From contig NZ_AMRN01000007.1 of the NCBI RefSeq assembly GCF_000300275.1, positions 124,001 to 188,000 on the forward strand: DNA of 64,000 bases, read 5' to 3'. The DNA is from Thalassospira profundimaris WP0211 (GTDB taxonomy: Bacteria > Pseudomonadota > Alphaproteobacteria > Rhodospirillales > Thalassospiraceae). Positions 28,794 to 38,340 of the stretch are shown piece after piece. Below the pieces are notes generated by a model that saw only the letters and a program-made list of their open reading frames with translations, made no database searches and had not been told where the DNA came from. How positions within the stretch are numbered: position 1 is the first letter of the stretch; each line of letters begins with the position of its first letter. The position numbers and the translations under genes are program-made.

Positions 28794-29510
28794 CTAGTGG
28801 CCACCCTCGAGGTAGGCTGCGCGGACTTCCGGGTTTGCCAGAAGTTCCGCACCCGTCCCCGAGAGCGTGATATTGCCATTGACCATCACATATCCACGAT
28901 GAGCCAGTTTAAGCGCATGGAATGCGTTCTGCTCAACGAGGAAGACCGTCATCTTTTTCTCGCGGTTGATCTTCTCAACCGTTTCGAAAATCTGCTTCAC
29001 GATCAGTGGCGCCAGACCAAGTGACGGCTCATCAAGCAGAAGAAGACGCGGACGGCCCATCAGGGCACGGCCGATTGCCAACATCTGCTGTTCACCACCA
29101 GACATCGTACCGGCACGCTGGTTGATGCGTTCCTTCAGACGCGGGAACAGATCAAACACCATTTCGATATCCGAATTGAAATATTTCGGATCCTGGGTGA
29201 TCGCGCCCATCTGAAGGTTTTCATAAACCGACATGCGCGGAAAAATACGACGCCCTTCCGGGGACTGCTGAATACCAAGCTGGCAGATCTCATGCATTGG
29301 CATGCGACTGATATCCTGGCCTTCAAACAGAATGCGTCCCTTGCTGGCCTGCGGCGAACCGCAGCAGGTCATAAGCAACGTGGTTTTGCCGGCACCGTTG
29401 GCACCGATCAGGGTGACGATTTCACCTTCATTGACTTCCATATCAATGCCCTTGAGGGCTTCGATATTGCCATAGAAGGTATGAACACCTTCGATTTTAA
29501 GCATGGACAT
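28794..29510 (-). CDS. livF: Branched-chain amino acid ABC transporter ATP-binding protein LivF
   Basis: ABC ATPase of about 238 residues: Walker A GANGAGKTTLL, signature MSGGEQQMLAIGRAL, Walker B LLLLDEPSLGLAP and switch His in VFLVEQNA. Together with LivG it powers import through LivHM. Of several in-frame starts I chose ATG 29510 because AGGGAG lies about 9 nt upstream; a GTG at 29528 would overlap the livG stop by 4 bp and is a real alternative. Confidence 0.94.
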   Translation of the reverse strand: MSMLKIEGVHTFYGNIEALKGIDMEVNEGEIVTLIGANGAGKTTLLMTCCGSPQASKGRILFEGQDISRMPMHEICQLGIQQSPEGRRIFPRMSVYENLQMGAITQDPKYFNSDIEMVFDLFPRLKERINQRAGTMSGGEQQMLAIGRALMGRPRLLLLDEPSLGLAPLIVKQIFETVEKINREKKMTVFLVEQNAFHALKLAHRGYVMVNGNITLSGTGAELLANPEVRAAYLEGGH

Positions 29511-29524
29511 ATCGATGGACTCCC

Positions 29525-30379
29525 TCACTGCGCTTTCGGATCAAGATGAAGGTCGGCAGCAACTTCCGGCGGAAGCTCGTCATCCTCTTCTTCGCCAAGA
29601 TAGGCGCGGATAACAGCCGGATCATTCTTGACGGCTTCTGGATTGCCATCGGCAATCTTTTTACCGTAATCAAGAACGATCACATGGTCGGAAATCTGCA
29701 TGACAACGCTCATATCATGCTCGATCAGAAGGCAGCCAACGCCCTGATCATCACGGATGCTCTGCAACAGAACGTTCAGTTCCGCCGACTCACGCGGGTT
29801 AAGGCCCGCAGCCGGTTCGTCCAGACAAAGCAGTGACGGGTCGGTGCACATGGCACGTGCGATTTCCAGGCGACGCTGGGAACCATATGGCAGGTTACCG
29901 GCATTCCAGTCAGCCTGTGCATACAGACCAACCTTCTCCAGCCAGAACTCCGCCTTTTCGACCGCTTCCTTTTCCGCCTTGGCATATTTGCCAAGGTTGA
30001 ACAAACCGGCAAGAGAGAACGCAGAGGCCTCCATCAGTCGGTTATGCTGGGCAACGATCAGGTTTTCCAGAACCGTCATCCCGGTAAACAGGCGGATGTT
30101 CTGGAACGTGCGGGCAACACCTTTGTTACGTGGAATGCGGAACCCTTCGGTCCGTTCCAGCAACCGCGGCCCATCTTCGGCATGAAGGGTCAGGCGACCC
30201 TCGGTCGGAACGTAGAACCCGGTCAGGCAGTTAAACACAGTGGTTTTACCTGCGCCGTTCGGGCCGATGATGGCTGTAATTTCACGCTTGTTGGCGTTGA
30301 AAGACAGATCATCAATCGCGACCAATCCGCCGAAACGCATGGTCAGATGTTCGACTTCAAGCAGTTTGTTGTCGGTCAT
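29525..30379 (-). CDS. livG: Branched-chain amino acid ABC transporter ATP-binding protein LivG
   Basis: 284 residues. Walker [12 protein letters not shown], the LivG-type insertion after it, then [15 protein letters not shown] (signature variant typical of LivG) and Walker [15 protein letters not shown]. The C-terminus ends in an acidic tail ([10 protein letters not shown]). Pairs with LivF. Its ATG overlaps the livM stop by 4 bp (30376-30379), supporting coupled translation. Confidence 0.95.
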   Translation of the reverse strand: MTDNKLLEVEHLTMRFGGLVAIDDLSFNANKREITAIIGPNGAGKTTVFNCLTGFYVPTEGRLTLHAEDGPRLLERTEGFRIPRNKGVARTFQNIRLFTGMTVLENLIVAQHNRLMEASAFSLAGLFNLGKYAKAEKEAVEKAEFWLEKVGLYAQADWNAGNLPYGSQRRLEIARAMCTDPSLLCLDEPAAGLNPRESAELNVLLQSIRDDQGVGCLLIEHDMSVVMQISDHVIVLDYGKKIADGNPEAVKNDPAVIRAYLGEEEDDELPPEVAADLHLDPKAQ

Positions 30380-31896
30380 TTAATTTCTCCGGCAACTTTT
30401 TCTTTCTGGCTCATATTGAGCAGAATGGTCGGATCACGGAAGGACAACAGACCGCGCGGACGCCAGAGCATGATGGCAACAATACCTGCCCCGAAGATCA
30501 GCATGCGATATTCGGCCAGTTCACGGAACATTTCCGGGAAACCGATCATGACAATTGCTGCCAACACGACGCCGATCTGGCTGCCCATGCCGCCCAGAAC
30601 CACAATCGCAAGAATCACAGCCGATTCAAGGAAGGTGAAGCTTTCCGGGCTGATAAAGCCCTGACGGGTTGCAAAGAACGCACCGGCAAAACCACCAAAC
30701 ATCGCGCCGATGGCAAATGCCGACAGCTTGGTGTTGGTCGGGTTGATGCCAAGCGAACGGCAGGCGATCTCGTCTTCGCGCAACGCTTCCCAGGCACGCC
30801 CGATCGGCAATTTGCGCAGACGCAGGGTCACGAAGTTCGTCACCAGTGCCAGCACAAGGATCAGGTAGTACAGGAAGATCAGGCGATGCATGGACGAGTA
30901 TTCCATGCCAAACAGCTCGTTAAAGCCAATCGTCCCTTCCGGAACACGCCGCGAAAAATCGGCCAGTCCAAAGAAGCTCGGACGTTCAATCGATGAAATT
31001 CCGTCCGGACCACCGGTAAGGTCATACCAGTTGATCAGAACAACGCGGATAATCTCACCGAACCCGAGGGTCACGATTGCAAGATAGTCACCGCGCAGAC
31101 GCAGAACCGGGAAGCCAAGGATAATCCCGAAGCTTGCCGCAAAGATACCGGCCAATGGCAGGCAAAGCCAGAAGCTCAGATCGAAGTTCTGTGACAGCAA
31201 TGCATAGGAGTACGCCCCGACCGCATAAAACGCCACATAGCCCAGATCCAGAAGACCCGCCAGACCAACCACAATGTTCAGGCCCCACCCCAGCATGATG
31301 TAAATCATCACAAGGGTCGCAAGGTCGATTGCGGAACGGTCTTCGCCAAAGATGAACGGGAAAATGATAAAGAAGATAATCCCGATCAGACCGATTTTCT
31401 TGGTGTTCGAACGATACGCCAACTGGATTTTGGACGACAGTTTGGCGCTTTCTTCGACATCAGCCGAGGTCTTGTCTTTCATCGTGAAATAGGCCGTGGC
31501 AAAAATGATCGCCACAAACGCGATACCAACGATGGTGCTGACGACACTTGAAAACACCATGTCGAGGAAGACCGGCGAAACCCAGCGGTCATCAAGTTCG
31601 CGGAAACGTACGAACATTTCAAAAACGGCAACGGCAGAAAGCGTAATCAGAACGGCCTGGCCGAGACGTGAAATGTTCTCGCGGCGGAAAATCAGGCCAA
31701 GACGCCCGATCACCGTAGCCCCGATTGCAATCAGGACAAGATCCCAACGCACGGCCAGTTCCAGACCGGTCGGACGGTCAACCGTCTCGACACCAAGGAG
31801 CATGACCGACATCAACAGCGCGATCACGGCAAAGAACGCAAGTTCCTTGACCACTTCCGAGCCATTGGTACGAGAAGAAGCAAATGCAGCAGACAT
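30376..31896 (-). CDS. livM: Branched-chain amino acid ABC transporter permease LivM
   Basis: About 506 residues, longer than many LivM proteins because of an N-terminal extension with extra membrane segments ([19 protein letters not shown] and following). The permease core starts near [17 protein letters not shown] and includes [20 protein letters not shown] and [20 protein letters not shown], the conserved EAA-like region. ATG 31896 overlaps the livH stop by 1 nt; the frame reading back to 31935 is inside livH. Confidence 0.94.
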   Translation of the reverse strand: MSAAFASSRTNGSEVVKELAFFAVIALLMSVMLLGVETVDRPTGLELAVRWDLVLIAIGATVIGRLGLIFRRENISRLGQAVLITLSAVAVFEMFVRFRELDDRWVSPVFLDMVFSSVVSTIVGIAFVAIIFATAYFTMKDKTSADVEESAKLSSKIQLAYRSNTKKIGLIGIIFFIIFPFIFGEDRSAIDLATLVMIYIMLGWGLNIVVGLAGLLDLGYVAFYAVGAYSYALLSQNFDLSFWLCLPLAGIFAASFGIILGFPVLRLRGDYLAIVTLGFGEIIRVVLINWYDLTGGPDGISSIERPSFFGLADFSRRVPEGTIGFNELFGMEYSSMHRLIFLYYLILVLALVTNFVTLRLRKLPIGRAWEALREDEIACRSLGINPTNTKLSAFAIGAMFGGFAGAFFATRQGFISPESFTFLESAVILAIVVLGGMGSQIGVVLAAIVMIGFPEMFRELAEYRMLIFGAGIVAIMLWRPRGLLSFRDPTILLNMSQKEKVAGEIK

Positions 31897-32819
31897 CAGA
31901 CTTTCTCCACCTCCGGCTTGCCGAGCAGACCCCACGGACGGAAGATCAGCACAAGAACCAGAATGCCAAACGTTGCGACATCCTTGTATTCAATCGTGAG
32001 ATACCCCGACCAGAAGGCCTCGATCAGGCCGATCAGAAGACCACCAAGCATTGCGCCCGGCAAAGATCCGATACCGCCAAGAACGGCTGCGGTGAAGGCC
32101 TTAACACCGGCAAGGAAGCCGATATAGAAGTCGATCACGCCGTAATACAACGTCACCATCATCCCCGCGACCGATGCCAGGGCAGCACCCATGACAAACG
32201 TGGTCGAGATGGTGCGGTCAACGTTAACCCCCAGAAGGCCTGCCATTGTACGGTCCTGCTCACAGGCACGCTGTGCGCGGCCCAGGGACGTTTTGGCAAT
32301 CAGCAGCGAGAAGACAACCATCAGCACAAATGTCAGAACGATAATCACGATCTGCATATAGCTAAGCTGAACGTCGAAATTCGCGCTTTCCATCAGGGTA
32401 ATGCCGCCCTCAACAAGCGGCTGCATCGGTTTCACGCGCGCGCCCTGCGAAATCTGAACGAAGTTCTGCAGGAAAATGGACATGCCGATGGCAGAAATCA
32501 AAGCTGCCAGACGGAATGAGCCGCGCAGCGGCCGATATGCAACCCGTTCCACGCCCCAACCGTACACAGAGGTCAGAACCATTGAAACGAACAGCATCAA
32601 AAGAAGAGTGAGAGGTAGAATTCCACTGATACCGGCAGCCTGACAGATCAGGAAGGTAATCAGGGAATGGAACGCACCGATCATATAGATCTCACCGTGC
32701 GCAAAGTTGATCATGCCAATAATGCCATAAACCATCGTGTAACCGATGGCGATCAGACCATAAATGGCCCCCAGCGTCAGACCATTGATCAATTGTTGTA
32801 GGAAATAAGCCCAATCCAT
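31896..32819 (-). CDS. livH: Branched-chain amino acid ABC transporter permease LivH
   Basis: 307 residues with about eight membrane helices. Opening [20 protein letters not shown] and [20 protein letters not shown] are characteristic of LivH, and [19 protein letters not shown] closes the conserved permease region. It forms the membrane channel with LivM. It is the first gene of the six-gene liv operon; valine taken up here could feed the catabolic operon that lies about 4 kb upstream on the same strand. Confidence 0.95.
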   Translation of the reverse strand: MDWAYFLQQLINGLTLGAIYGLIAIGYTMVYGIIGMINFAHGEIYMIGAFHSLITFLICQAAGISGILPLTLLLMLFVSMVLTSVYGWGVERVAYRPLRGSFRLAALISAIGMSIFLQNFVQISQGARVKPMQPLVEGGITLMESANFDVQLSYMQIVIIVLTFVLMVVFSLLIAKTSLGRAQRACEQDRTMAGLLGVNVDRTISTTFVMGAALASVAGMMVTLYYGVIDFYIGFLAGVKAFTAAVLGGIGSLPGAMLGGLLIGLIEAFWSGYLTIEYKDVATFGILVLVLIFRPWGLLGKPEVEKV

Positions 32820-33170
32820 TGCACAACCTTAGATTTGGCACAGACATACAAGGACTTCGCCAGATCAGCAGAAGGTATCAATTCACACACAGATGTAATG
32901 ATTGGATGAGACACTGTCTCCCCATAGCCCCTGGCAAACCCGCAAAGCCTCCGTCTTATTGTTATCGGGTAACCCCCGGTTTTAACCCTCTATGCCGGTC
33001 ATTCTTTTTGCGACCATTACATAAAGAGCGCGATTAGAGCGAGGACATTAGACACACGATTTCAAACCCTGCAAGCCGCTTTGACATTTTAGTGAAAATC
33101 ACCAAAACAGGATTTGAAATTGGCATAAAACACTGACTTCGAAAGTCACCTGCGCTTTATATTGTATAAA
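32820..33170. other. 351-bp intergenic region upstream of livH
   Basis: No gene seen. It should contain the liv operon promoter. An AT-rich dyad ATTTT-agtg-AAAAT lies at 33086-33099 and could be an operator, but I cannot assign a regulator. Confidence 0.5.
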
Positions 33171-33362
33171 TTATCCCTTTTTGAGAACGTATTCAAGTTT
33201 TTGTGCAGCAACGCGCTTCAGTTGTTCCGGATTCCGGCTGACAGGTCCGGCAACAGTCACTTCCACGCCTGTTTTGCCGTCAATGGCCGTACACCGCAGA
33301 TAGGTGCCGACTTGCCGAAGCTCAAAATAAATCTCGTTCGAGGTGTTATAGCGTGAGGTCAT
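33171..33362 (-). CDS. Small DUF6898-like protein
   Basis: 63 residues from ATG 33362 (MTSRYNTSNEIYFELRQVGT...). The pattern EIYFELRQVGTYLRCTAID followed by GKTGVEVTVAGP and a basic helix ending KLEYVLKK matches small alphaproteobacterial proteins annotated as DUF6898; this is from memory and not tested. Function unknown. An open frame extends to 33434, but its start falls at the T-run of the mmsB terminator, so I prefer the internal ATG despite a weak ribosome site. Confidence 0.6.
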   Translation of the reverse strand: MTSRYNTSNEIYFELRQVGTYLRCTAIDGKTGVEVTVAGPVSRNPEQLKRVAAQKLEYVLKKG

Positions 33363-33431
33363 TGATGCACTGCTGTTATCAAAAATGGACTTGTCTATTG
33401 TGCTCCCATTTTCAGACAACGCAACATATAA

Positions 33432-33458
33432 CAAAACGGGCCCGGAAATCCGGACCCG
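33432..33458 (-). terminator. Terminator after the valine-catabolism operon
   Basis: On the minus strand a 9-bp stem CGGGTCCGG / CCGGGCCCG (one G-U pair) with an ATTT loop is followed by TTTTGTT, 28 nt after the mmsB stop. Confidence 0.85.
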
Positions 33459-33485
33459 CTCGTTTGGCGCCCCTTCTGGGTACTT

Positions 33486-34376
33486 CTATTTCTCGCCATC
33501 CAGCATTTTAACGATGGCCGAAAAATCCATGCCACCGTTACCGCCATTGGAATAAAGCGCATAAAGGCTTTCGGCCAACGCCCCCATCGGGGTTGTTGCG
33601 CCAGATGCCGCTGATGCCTGCTGGGCAAGTTTCAAATCTTTGAGCATCATATCCACCGCAAAGCCCGGCTGATAATCGCGGTTGGCCGGGGACGTCGGAA
33701 CCGGCCCCGGGACCGGGCAATAACTTGTCAAAGCCCAGCACTGACCTGATGCCTTTGAAGACACCTCAAACAGCTTCTGGGCATCCAGGCCAAGGCGCTT
33801 TGCCAGCATGAAGGCCTCGGAAACTGCAATCATGCTGACACCAAGCACCATGTTGTTGCAGATCTTTGCCGCCTGCCCTGCACCGCTGTCACCGGCATGG
33901 ATGATATTGCTGCCCATGCCCGCCAAAATGGGTTGTGCACTGGCAAAGTCCGCCTCAGATCCACCCACCATGAATGTTAGCGTACCTGCCGCCGCACCGG
34001 CCGTCCCGCCAGAGATCGGGGCATCAACAACACCAAGACCTGCCGCACGGGCCAGTTCGGCTGCCTTGCGGGCCGAGTCCACATCAATTGTCGAACTATC
34101 GATCAGAACGGTGCCCGGCTTGGCATGTGCAATGACACCGTCCGGTCCATCATAAACGCCCAGAACGTGCTTGCCCGCGGGCAATACCGTAACAACAACT
34201 TCGACATCACTGGCCGCTGCGCCCACCGATGCCGCCTTTGAGGCACCGGCCTCCACGGCCTTTGCCACCGCATCTGCCGACAGATCAAAGACCTTGACCG
34301 CATGTCCGGCCTTCACAAGGTTGGCCGCCATCGGGCCGCCCATATTGCCCAGACCGATAAAACCGATATTCGCCAT
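33486..34376 (-). CDS. mmsB: 3-hydroxyisobutyrate dehydrogenase
   Basis: 296 residues. NAD-dependent oxidation of 3-hydroxyisobutyrate to methylmalonate semialdehyde in valine breakdown. N-terminal Rossmann motif GFIGLGNMGGPMAANLVKAG, substrate loop DAPISGGTAGAAAGTLTFMV, and the catalytic lysine in GQAAKICNNMVLG. It is the last gene of the operon with the acyl-CoA dehydrogenase and HIBYL-CoA hydrolase. The next enzyme, methylmalonate-semialdehyde dehydrogenase (mmsA), is not next to it here. Confidence 0.95.
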   Translation of the reverse strand: MANIGFIGLGNMGGPMAANLVKAGHAVKVFDLSADAVAKAVEAGASKAASVGAAASDVEVVVTVLPAGKHVLGVYDGPDGVIAHAKPGTVLIDSSTIDVDSARKAAELARAAGLGVVDAPISGGTAGAAAGTLTFMVGGSEADFASAQPILAGMGSNIIHAGDSGAGQAAKICNNMVLGVSMIAVSEAFMLAKRLGLDAQKLFEVSSKASGQCWALTSYCPVPGPVPTSPANRDYQPGFAVDMMLKDLKLAQQASAASGATTPMGALAESLYALYSNGGNGGMDFSAIVKMLDGEK

Positions 34377-34459
34377 TTGAAGTCTCCTCTGACACCCTAT
34401 CTGGGTGTTTTGTTCTGATTTATGTTGATCTGGCAGGGTGATGTTCCCTGCCCAATAGT

Positions 34460-35551
34460 CTAAAGATTAAGCTCTTTGTCTTTTGGCAGTTTCTCGAAAT
34501 ATTCCGCCACTTCGCGTGGATCGACCTGACCGATATCGCCATGCTGCCATTTCGGCGCGTGATCCTTATCAATAATCACCGCCCGCACACCTTCAAACAG
34601 GTCCGGCTTGCATACCATGCGCTGCGATAGGCGATATTCCATGTTCAGGACCTCTGCCAGCGACATATCGCCACCCTGACGGATTTGCTCGAAACTGACG
34701 CAAAGGGATGTCGGCGACTTGCCCAGCAACGTCTCAAGCGTCTCTGTGCCAAATGCACTGGCCGCAGTCCGCAAGGCTTCAAAGATCGCCGCGACACTGT
34801 CGCCAGAAAAGCAATGATCGATCTCGCTGCGAATTTCTGAAAGTGGCGCTGAACCGAACGGTGTTTCATGCTTATTGAGGATATCCTCGACAGTCGCAAA
34901 GCCATCACCGTCCCAAGCCGCACTTGCCAGTGCATTCTTGACGGCATCCAGTTTCGCACTTTCCGCCCCATGGGTTGCAAGTCCGGCATAAAGGCAATCT
35001 GCGGCCTTGATCCGCGCTCCGGTCAAACCAAGATACATCCCGATTTTGCCAGGACACCGCGGCAGGAAGTATCCCCCGCCGACATCCGGGAAAAATCCAA
35101 TGCCGGTTTCAGGCATGGCAAACAACGTGCGTTCTGTCACGACCCGGAACCGGCCATGGATTGAAACCCCGACACCACCGCCCATGGTGATCCCGTCCAT
35201 TAGTGCGATATAGGGCTTTGGATAGGTCGCAATATAGTGGTTCAGGTGATATTCCCGACGATAGAACGCATCAAGCATCTCTTCGTCATCAACCTTGCGG
35301 GCATCATAAAGGCCGCGGATATCACCACCCGCGCAGAATGCCTTCTCCCCCATCCCTTCAATGATGACGACCTTGACCGATGGATCCTGTTCCCAGGATT
35401 TCAGCTGCGCCATCATCATATCGACCATCACCAGATCAAGCGCGTTTAGCGCCTTGGGACGGTTCAACAGGATACGCCCAACCGGCCCGTCCTGCGAAAA
35501 CAGAACCGGTGCGTCTGCGGTTTCAGTCGGCGAATTTGAAACTGTGCTCAT
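34460..35551 (-). CDS. 3-hydroxyisobutyryl-CoA hydrolase (crotonase fold)
   Basis: 363 residues, the length of HIBCH rather than a plain enoyl-CoA hydratase (about 260). Features are GRILLNRPKALNALD, the oxyanion-hole segment KAFCAGGDIRGLYDA, GGGVGVSIHGRFRV and MPETGIGFFPDVGGGYFLPR. The acidic residues of HIBCH are in this last stretch. It frees 3-hydroxyisobutyrate from CoA for MmsB. It lies 3 bp downstream of the acyl-CoA dehydrogenase gene and 83 bp upstream of mmsB. Confidence 0.9.
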   Translation of the reverse strand: MSTVSNSPTETADAPVLFSQDGPVGRILLNRPKALNALDLVMVDMMMAQLKSWEQDPSVKVVIIEGMGEKAFCAGGDIRGLYDARKVDDEEMLDAFYRREYHLNHYIATYPKPYIALMDGITMGGGVGVSIHGRFRVVTERTLFAMPETGIGFFPDVGGGYFLPRCPGKIGMYLGLTGARIKAADCLYAGLATHGAESAKLDAVKNALASAAWDGDGFATVEDILNKHETPFGSAPLSEIRSEIDHCFSGDSVAAIFEALRTAASAFGTETLETLLGKSPTSLCVSFEQIRQGGDMSLAEVLNMEYRLSQRMVCKPDLFEGVRAVIIDKDHAPKWQHGDIGQVDPREVAEYFEKLPKDKELNL

Positions 35552-35554
35552 AAC

Positions 35555-36694
35555 CTAGTCTTTCAGGGCTGCACGCGCGATGATCAGGCGCATGATTTCG
35601 TTGGTACCTTCAAGGATCTGGTGCACGCGCAAGTCACGCAAAAGCCGCTCGATGGGGTATTCGCGAATATAACCATATCCGCCATGAAGCTGCAGCGCTT
35701 CGTTACAGACATTAAAGCCGATATCGGTGGCAAACCGTTTGGCCATCGCACAGAACTGCGTGGCATCATCGGTCTTGTGATCGAGCTTCCATGCCCCTTT
35801 ATGAAGCATCAGCCGGGCGGCTTCGAGTTCGGTCACCATATCAGCAAATTTGAACTGCAATGCCTGAAACTGATCCAGGCTTTTGCCAAACTGCTTGCGG
35901 ACTTTCATGTGTTCGCGGGCATGTTCCATTGCCGCACGCGCACCACCGATCGAACAGGCCGCGATATTTAACCGCCCACCATCAAGGCCCTTCATGGCGA
36001 ATTTGAAACCTTCGCCCTCGTCACCCAGACGGTTTTCGACCGGCACCTTGCAATTACTAAATATAACGGCGGCGGTCGGCTGACTGTTCCAGCCCATTTT
36101 TTCTTCAAGCTTGCCAAATGATAGCCCCTCGGCGTCTTTGGGCACGATAAACGTCGAAATGCCTTTCGGGCTGTCATCGCCGGTGCGCGCCATGACGACA
36201 TAGATATCACTGCGCGATCCGCCGGAAATAAACGCCTTCTCGCCATTCAGGATATAATGATCGCCATCGCGTTCGGCCCGGCTGCGAAGCGACCCGGCAT
36301 CCGATCCCGCCCCCGGTTCGGTCAGGCAATAACTTGCGAAATGTTCCATGGTGACGAGTTTGGGCAGATATTTCGCCCGCTGCGCGTCATTGCCAAACGT
36401 ATCAATCATCCAGCAGGCCATATTATGGATCGAAATATAGGCAGCGGTTGACGGGCAAGCTGCGGCCAGCTCTTCGAAAATAACCGCAGCATCAAGGCGC
36501 CCAAGCCCCGTACCACCATGTTCCTCACCGGTATAGATCGCGGCAAAACCAAGTTCGGCTGCCTTGCGCAGGGTTTCTTCGGGAAATGTATGATTGGCAT
36601 CCCAGTCGCCCGCATATGGCGCCATTTCATTCTGCGCGAAATCACGCGCAGCTTGGGCAAATGCCTGCTGATCTTCAGACAGGTTGAATTCCAT
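35555..36694 (-). CDS. Acyl-CoA dehydrogenase, probably isobutyryl-CoA dehydrogenase
   Basis: 379 residues with the normal three-part fold: N-terminal helices, the FAD-binding beta domain (YCLTEPGAGSDAGSLRSRAE) and C-terminal helices with the catalytic glutamate in LEGTNEIMRLIIARAAL. FGKSLDQFQALQFKFADM and QLHGGYGYIREYPIER are also typical. Substrate is inferred from the operon: HIBYL-CoA hydrolase and mmsB downstream make a valine pathway. First gene of the operon, preceded by a palindromic LiuR-like site. Confidence 0.9.
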   Translation of the reverse strand: MEFNLSEDQQAFAQAARDFAQNEMAPYAGDWDANHTFPEETLRKAAELGFAAIYTGEEHGGTGLGRLDAAVIFEELAAACPSTAAYISIHNMACWMIDTFGNDAQRAKYLPKLVTMEHFASYCLTEPGAGSDAGSLRSRAERDGDHYILNGEKAFISGGSRSDIYVVMARTGDDSPKGISTFIVPKDAEGLSFGKLEEKMGWNSQPTAAVIFSNCKVPVENRLGDEGEGFKFAMKGLDGGRLNIAACSIGGARAAMEHAREHMKVRKQFGKSLDQFQALQFKFADMVTELEAARLMLHKGAWKLDHKTDDATQFCAMAKRFATDIGFNVCNEALQLHGGYGYIREYPIERLLRDLRVHQILEGTNEIMRLIIARAALKD

Positions 36695-36728
36695 TGGATC
36701 GCCGCCTCTTTTGATTTTCTATTTTCCC

Positions 36729-36744
36729 TTTACGTAAACGTGAA
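36729..36744 (-). promoter_or_regulatory. LiuR-like MerR-type operator of the valine-catabolism operon
   Basis: TTTACGTAAACGTGAA lies 35 bp upstream of the acyl-CoA dehydrogenase start. It resembles the TTTACGTAAACG-type boxes described for LiuR, a MerR-family regulator of branched-chain amino acid breakdown. A TTGACA (minus strand, 36755-36760) lies just upstream as a possible -35, so the site would overlap the promoter spacer, as MerR proteins require. No LiuR gene is in the operon. Confidence 0.5.
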
Positions 36745-36921
36745 ATCTGCTGCTTGTCAATTCATTCGGTATAATCGTACCGAATTATCACAATTCTCAT
36801 CCTGAACGCCCATCACGTGCAAAGCACTCTGGCATTTCGCCAAATCTTCCTTGCGAATACAGGGCCGCTGCGCATACCCTCCTCGCCTCAGGAATCACAA
36901 TAAATCAGGGAAACAGTCATC

Positions 36922-38208
36922 ATGTCTTCGACCAAGCCGGAAACAATTGTCCTTCATGCAGGCTATCGTGCCGAACCGACAACCGGTTCTGTCGCCGTCC
37001 CGCTCTATCAAACCACCAGTTATCAGTTCCGCGACACCCAGCATGCCGCAGACCTTTTTGCGCTTAAGGAACTGGGCAACATCTATACCCGCCTGATGAA
37101 CCCGACCAATGATGTGCTTGAACAGCGCGTCGCTGCCCTTGATGGCGGTGCTGCGGCGGTCGCACTGGCATCGGGCCAGGCGGCCTCGACCTTTGCGGTG
37201 CTGAACATCGCACAGGCGGGTGACAACATCGTCAGTTCCACCGATCTTTATGGTGGCACCTGGAACCTGTTTGCCAACACCTTCAAACAGATGGGCATCG
37301 AAGTCCGCTTTGCCGATCCGGCCGATCCGGAAAACTTCCGTCGCCTTGCCGATGACAAAACGCGTGCGTTCTATGCCGAAACCCTGCCCAACCCGAAACT
37401 GCAGGTCTTCCCGATCCGCGAAGTTGCCGATATCGGTGATGATCTGGGCATTCCGTTGATCGTCGATAACACTGCCGCGCCAGTGATCTGTAAACCGATC
37501 GACCACGGTGCAAGCATTGTGATGTATTCGACCACCAAATTCATTGCCGGTCATGGCACCTCGGTTGGCGGCATCGTTGTTGATTCGGGCAAGTTTGATT
37601 GGGAAAAGCATGCCAAGCGCTTCCCGCTTCTCAATGAACCGGATCCCAGCTATCACGGTGCCGTCTGGACCGAGGCCGTCAAACCGATTGGACCGGTGGC
37701 ATACGCGATCAAACTGCGCTGCACGTTGCTGCGCGATGTTGGTGCGGCAGCTTCGCCGTTCAATTCCTTCCAGACCATTCAGGGCATGGAAACCTTGCCG
37801 CTTCGGATGGAACGCCATTGCGAAAATGCGCTTAAGGTTGCCGACTTCCTGGCATCCCACCCGAAGGTCACCAAGGTCATCCACCCCAGCAAACAGGATG
37901 GCGAAGCCCGCCGTCGCGCGGACAAATATCTTAAGGGTGGTTTGGGCTCTTTGATGGGCTTTGAACTGGCCGGTGGCAAAGATGTCGGCGAGAAATTCAT
38001 CAACTCGCTGGAGCTGTTCTACCACGTGGCCAATATCGGTGACACGCGGTCGCTTGCCATTCACCCGGCCACCACGACTCACAGCCAGCTCTCAGAGGAA
38101 GATCGCCTGTCATCGGGTGTGACCGATGGCTATGTCCGCCTGTCAATTGGCATCGAACATATTGACGACATTCTGGCGGATTTGACACAGGCACTTGATA
38201 AAGCCTGA
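36922..38208 (+). CDS. metY: O-acetylhomoserine aminocarboxypropyltransferase (sulfhydrylase)
   Basis: 428 residues, Cys/Met-metabolism PLP family. The PLP lysine is K206 in MYSTTKFIAGHGTSVGG. Other marks are PLYQTTSYQFRDTQHA, YTRLMNPTNDVLEQRVAALDGG and ASGQAASTFAVL. The long form and the GPVAYAIKLRCTLLRDVGAA region fit O-acetylhomoserine sulfhydrylase, which makes homocysteine from sulfide. CAGGGAAAC precedes the ATG. I see no SAM-II or other SAM riboswitch in the 227-bp upstream gap. A terminator follows. Confidence 0.95.
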   Translation: MSSTKPETIVLHAGYRAEPTTGSVAVPLYQTTSYQFRDTQHAADLFALKELGNIYTRLMNPTNDVLEQRVAALDGGAAAVALASGQAASTFAVLNIAQAGDNIVSSTDLYGGTWNLFANTFKQMGIEVRFADPADPENFRRLADDKTRAFYAETLPNPKLQVFPIREVADIGDDLGIPLIVDNTAAPVICKPIDHGASIVMYSTTKFIAGHGTSVGGIVVDSGKFDWEKHAKRFPLLNEPDPSYHGAVWTEAVKPIGPVAYAIKLRCTLLRDVGAAASPFNSFQTIQGMETLPLRMERHCENALKVADFLASHPKVTKVIHPSKQDGEARRRADKYLKGGLGSLMGFELAGGKDVGEKFINSLELFYHVANIGDTRSLAIHPATTTHSQLSEEDRLSSGVTDGYVRLSIGIEHIDDILADLTQALDKA

Positions 38209-38234
38209 TAAACCACCGAATGCTGCTTTGCTGC

Positions 38235-38267
38235 AAAACCGGTCAGATCCTCGTCTGGCCGGTTTTT
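38235..38267 (+). terminator. Terminator after metY
   Basis: Stem AAACCGGTCAGA / TCTGGCCGGTTT (one G-U pair) with a 6-nt loop, followed by TT and TCT; 26 bp after the stop codon. Confidence 0.85.
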
Positions 38268-38340
38268 CTATTGACGCTTTTGCATGTCCGGGCTAACTCA
38301 TATCGGCAATACATGCACAACATGCAAAACAGGCATACAG

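Noticed and set aside
36695-36921. SAM-II or SAM-type riboswitch before metY
   Set aside because: The conserved SAM-II core and pseudoknot sequences are not found in the leader.
36895-38082. Long open frame opposite metY (minus)
   Set aside because: Antisense to a clear PLP enzyme, with no recognisable domain; a codon-bias shadow.
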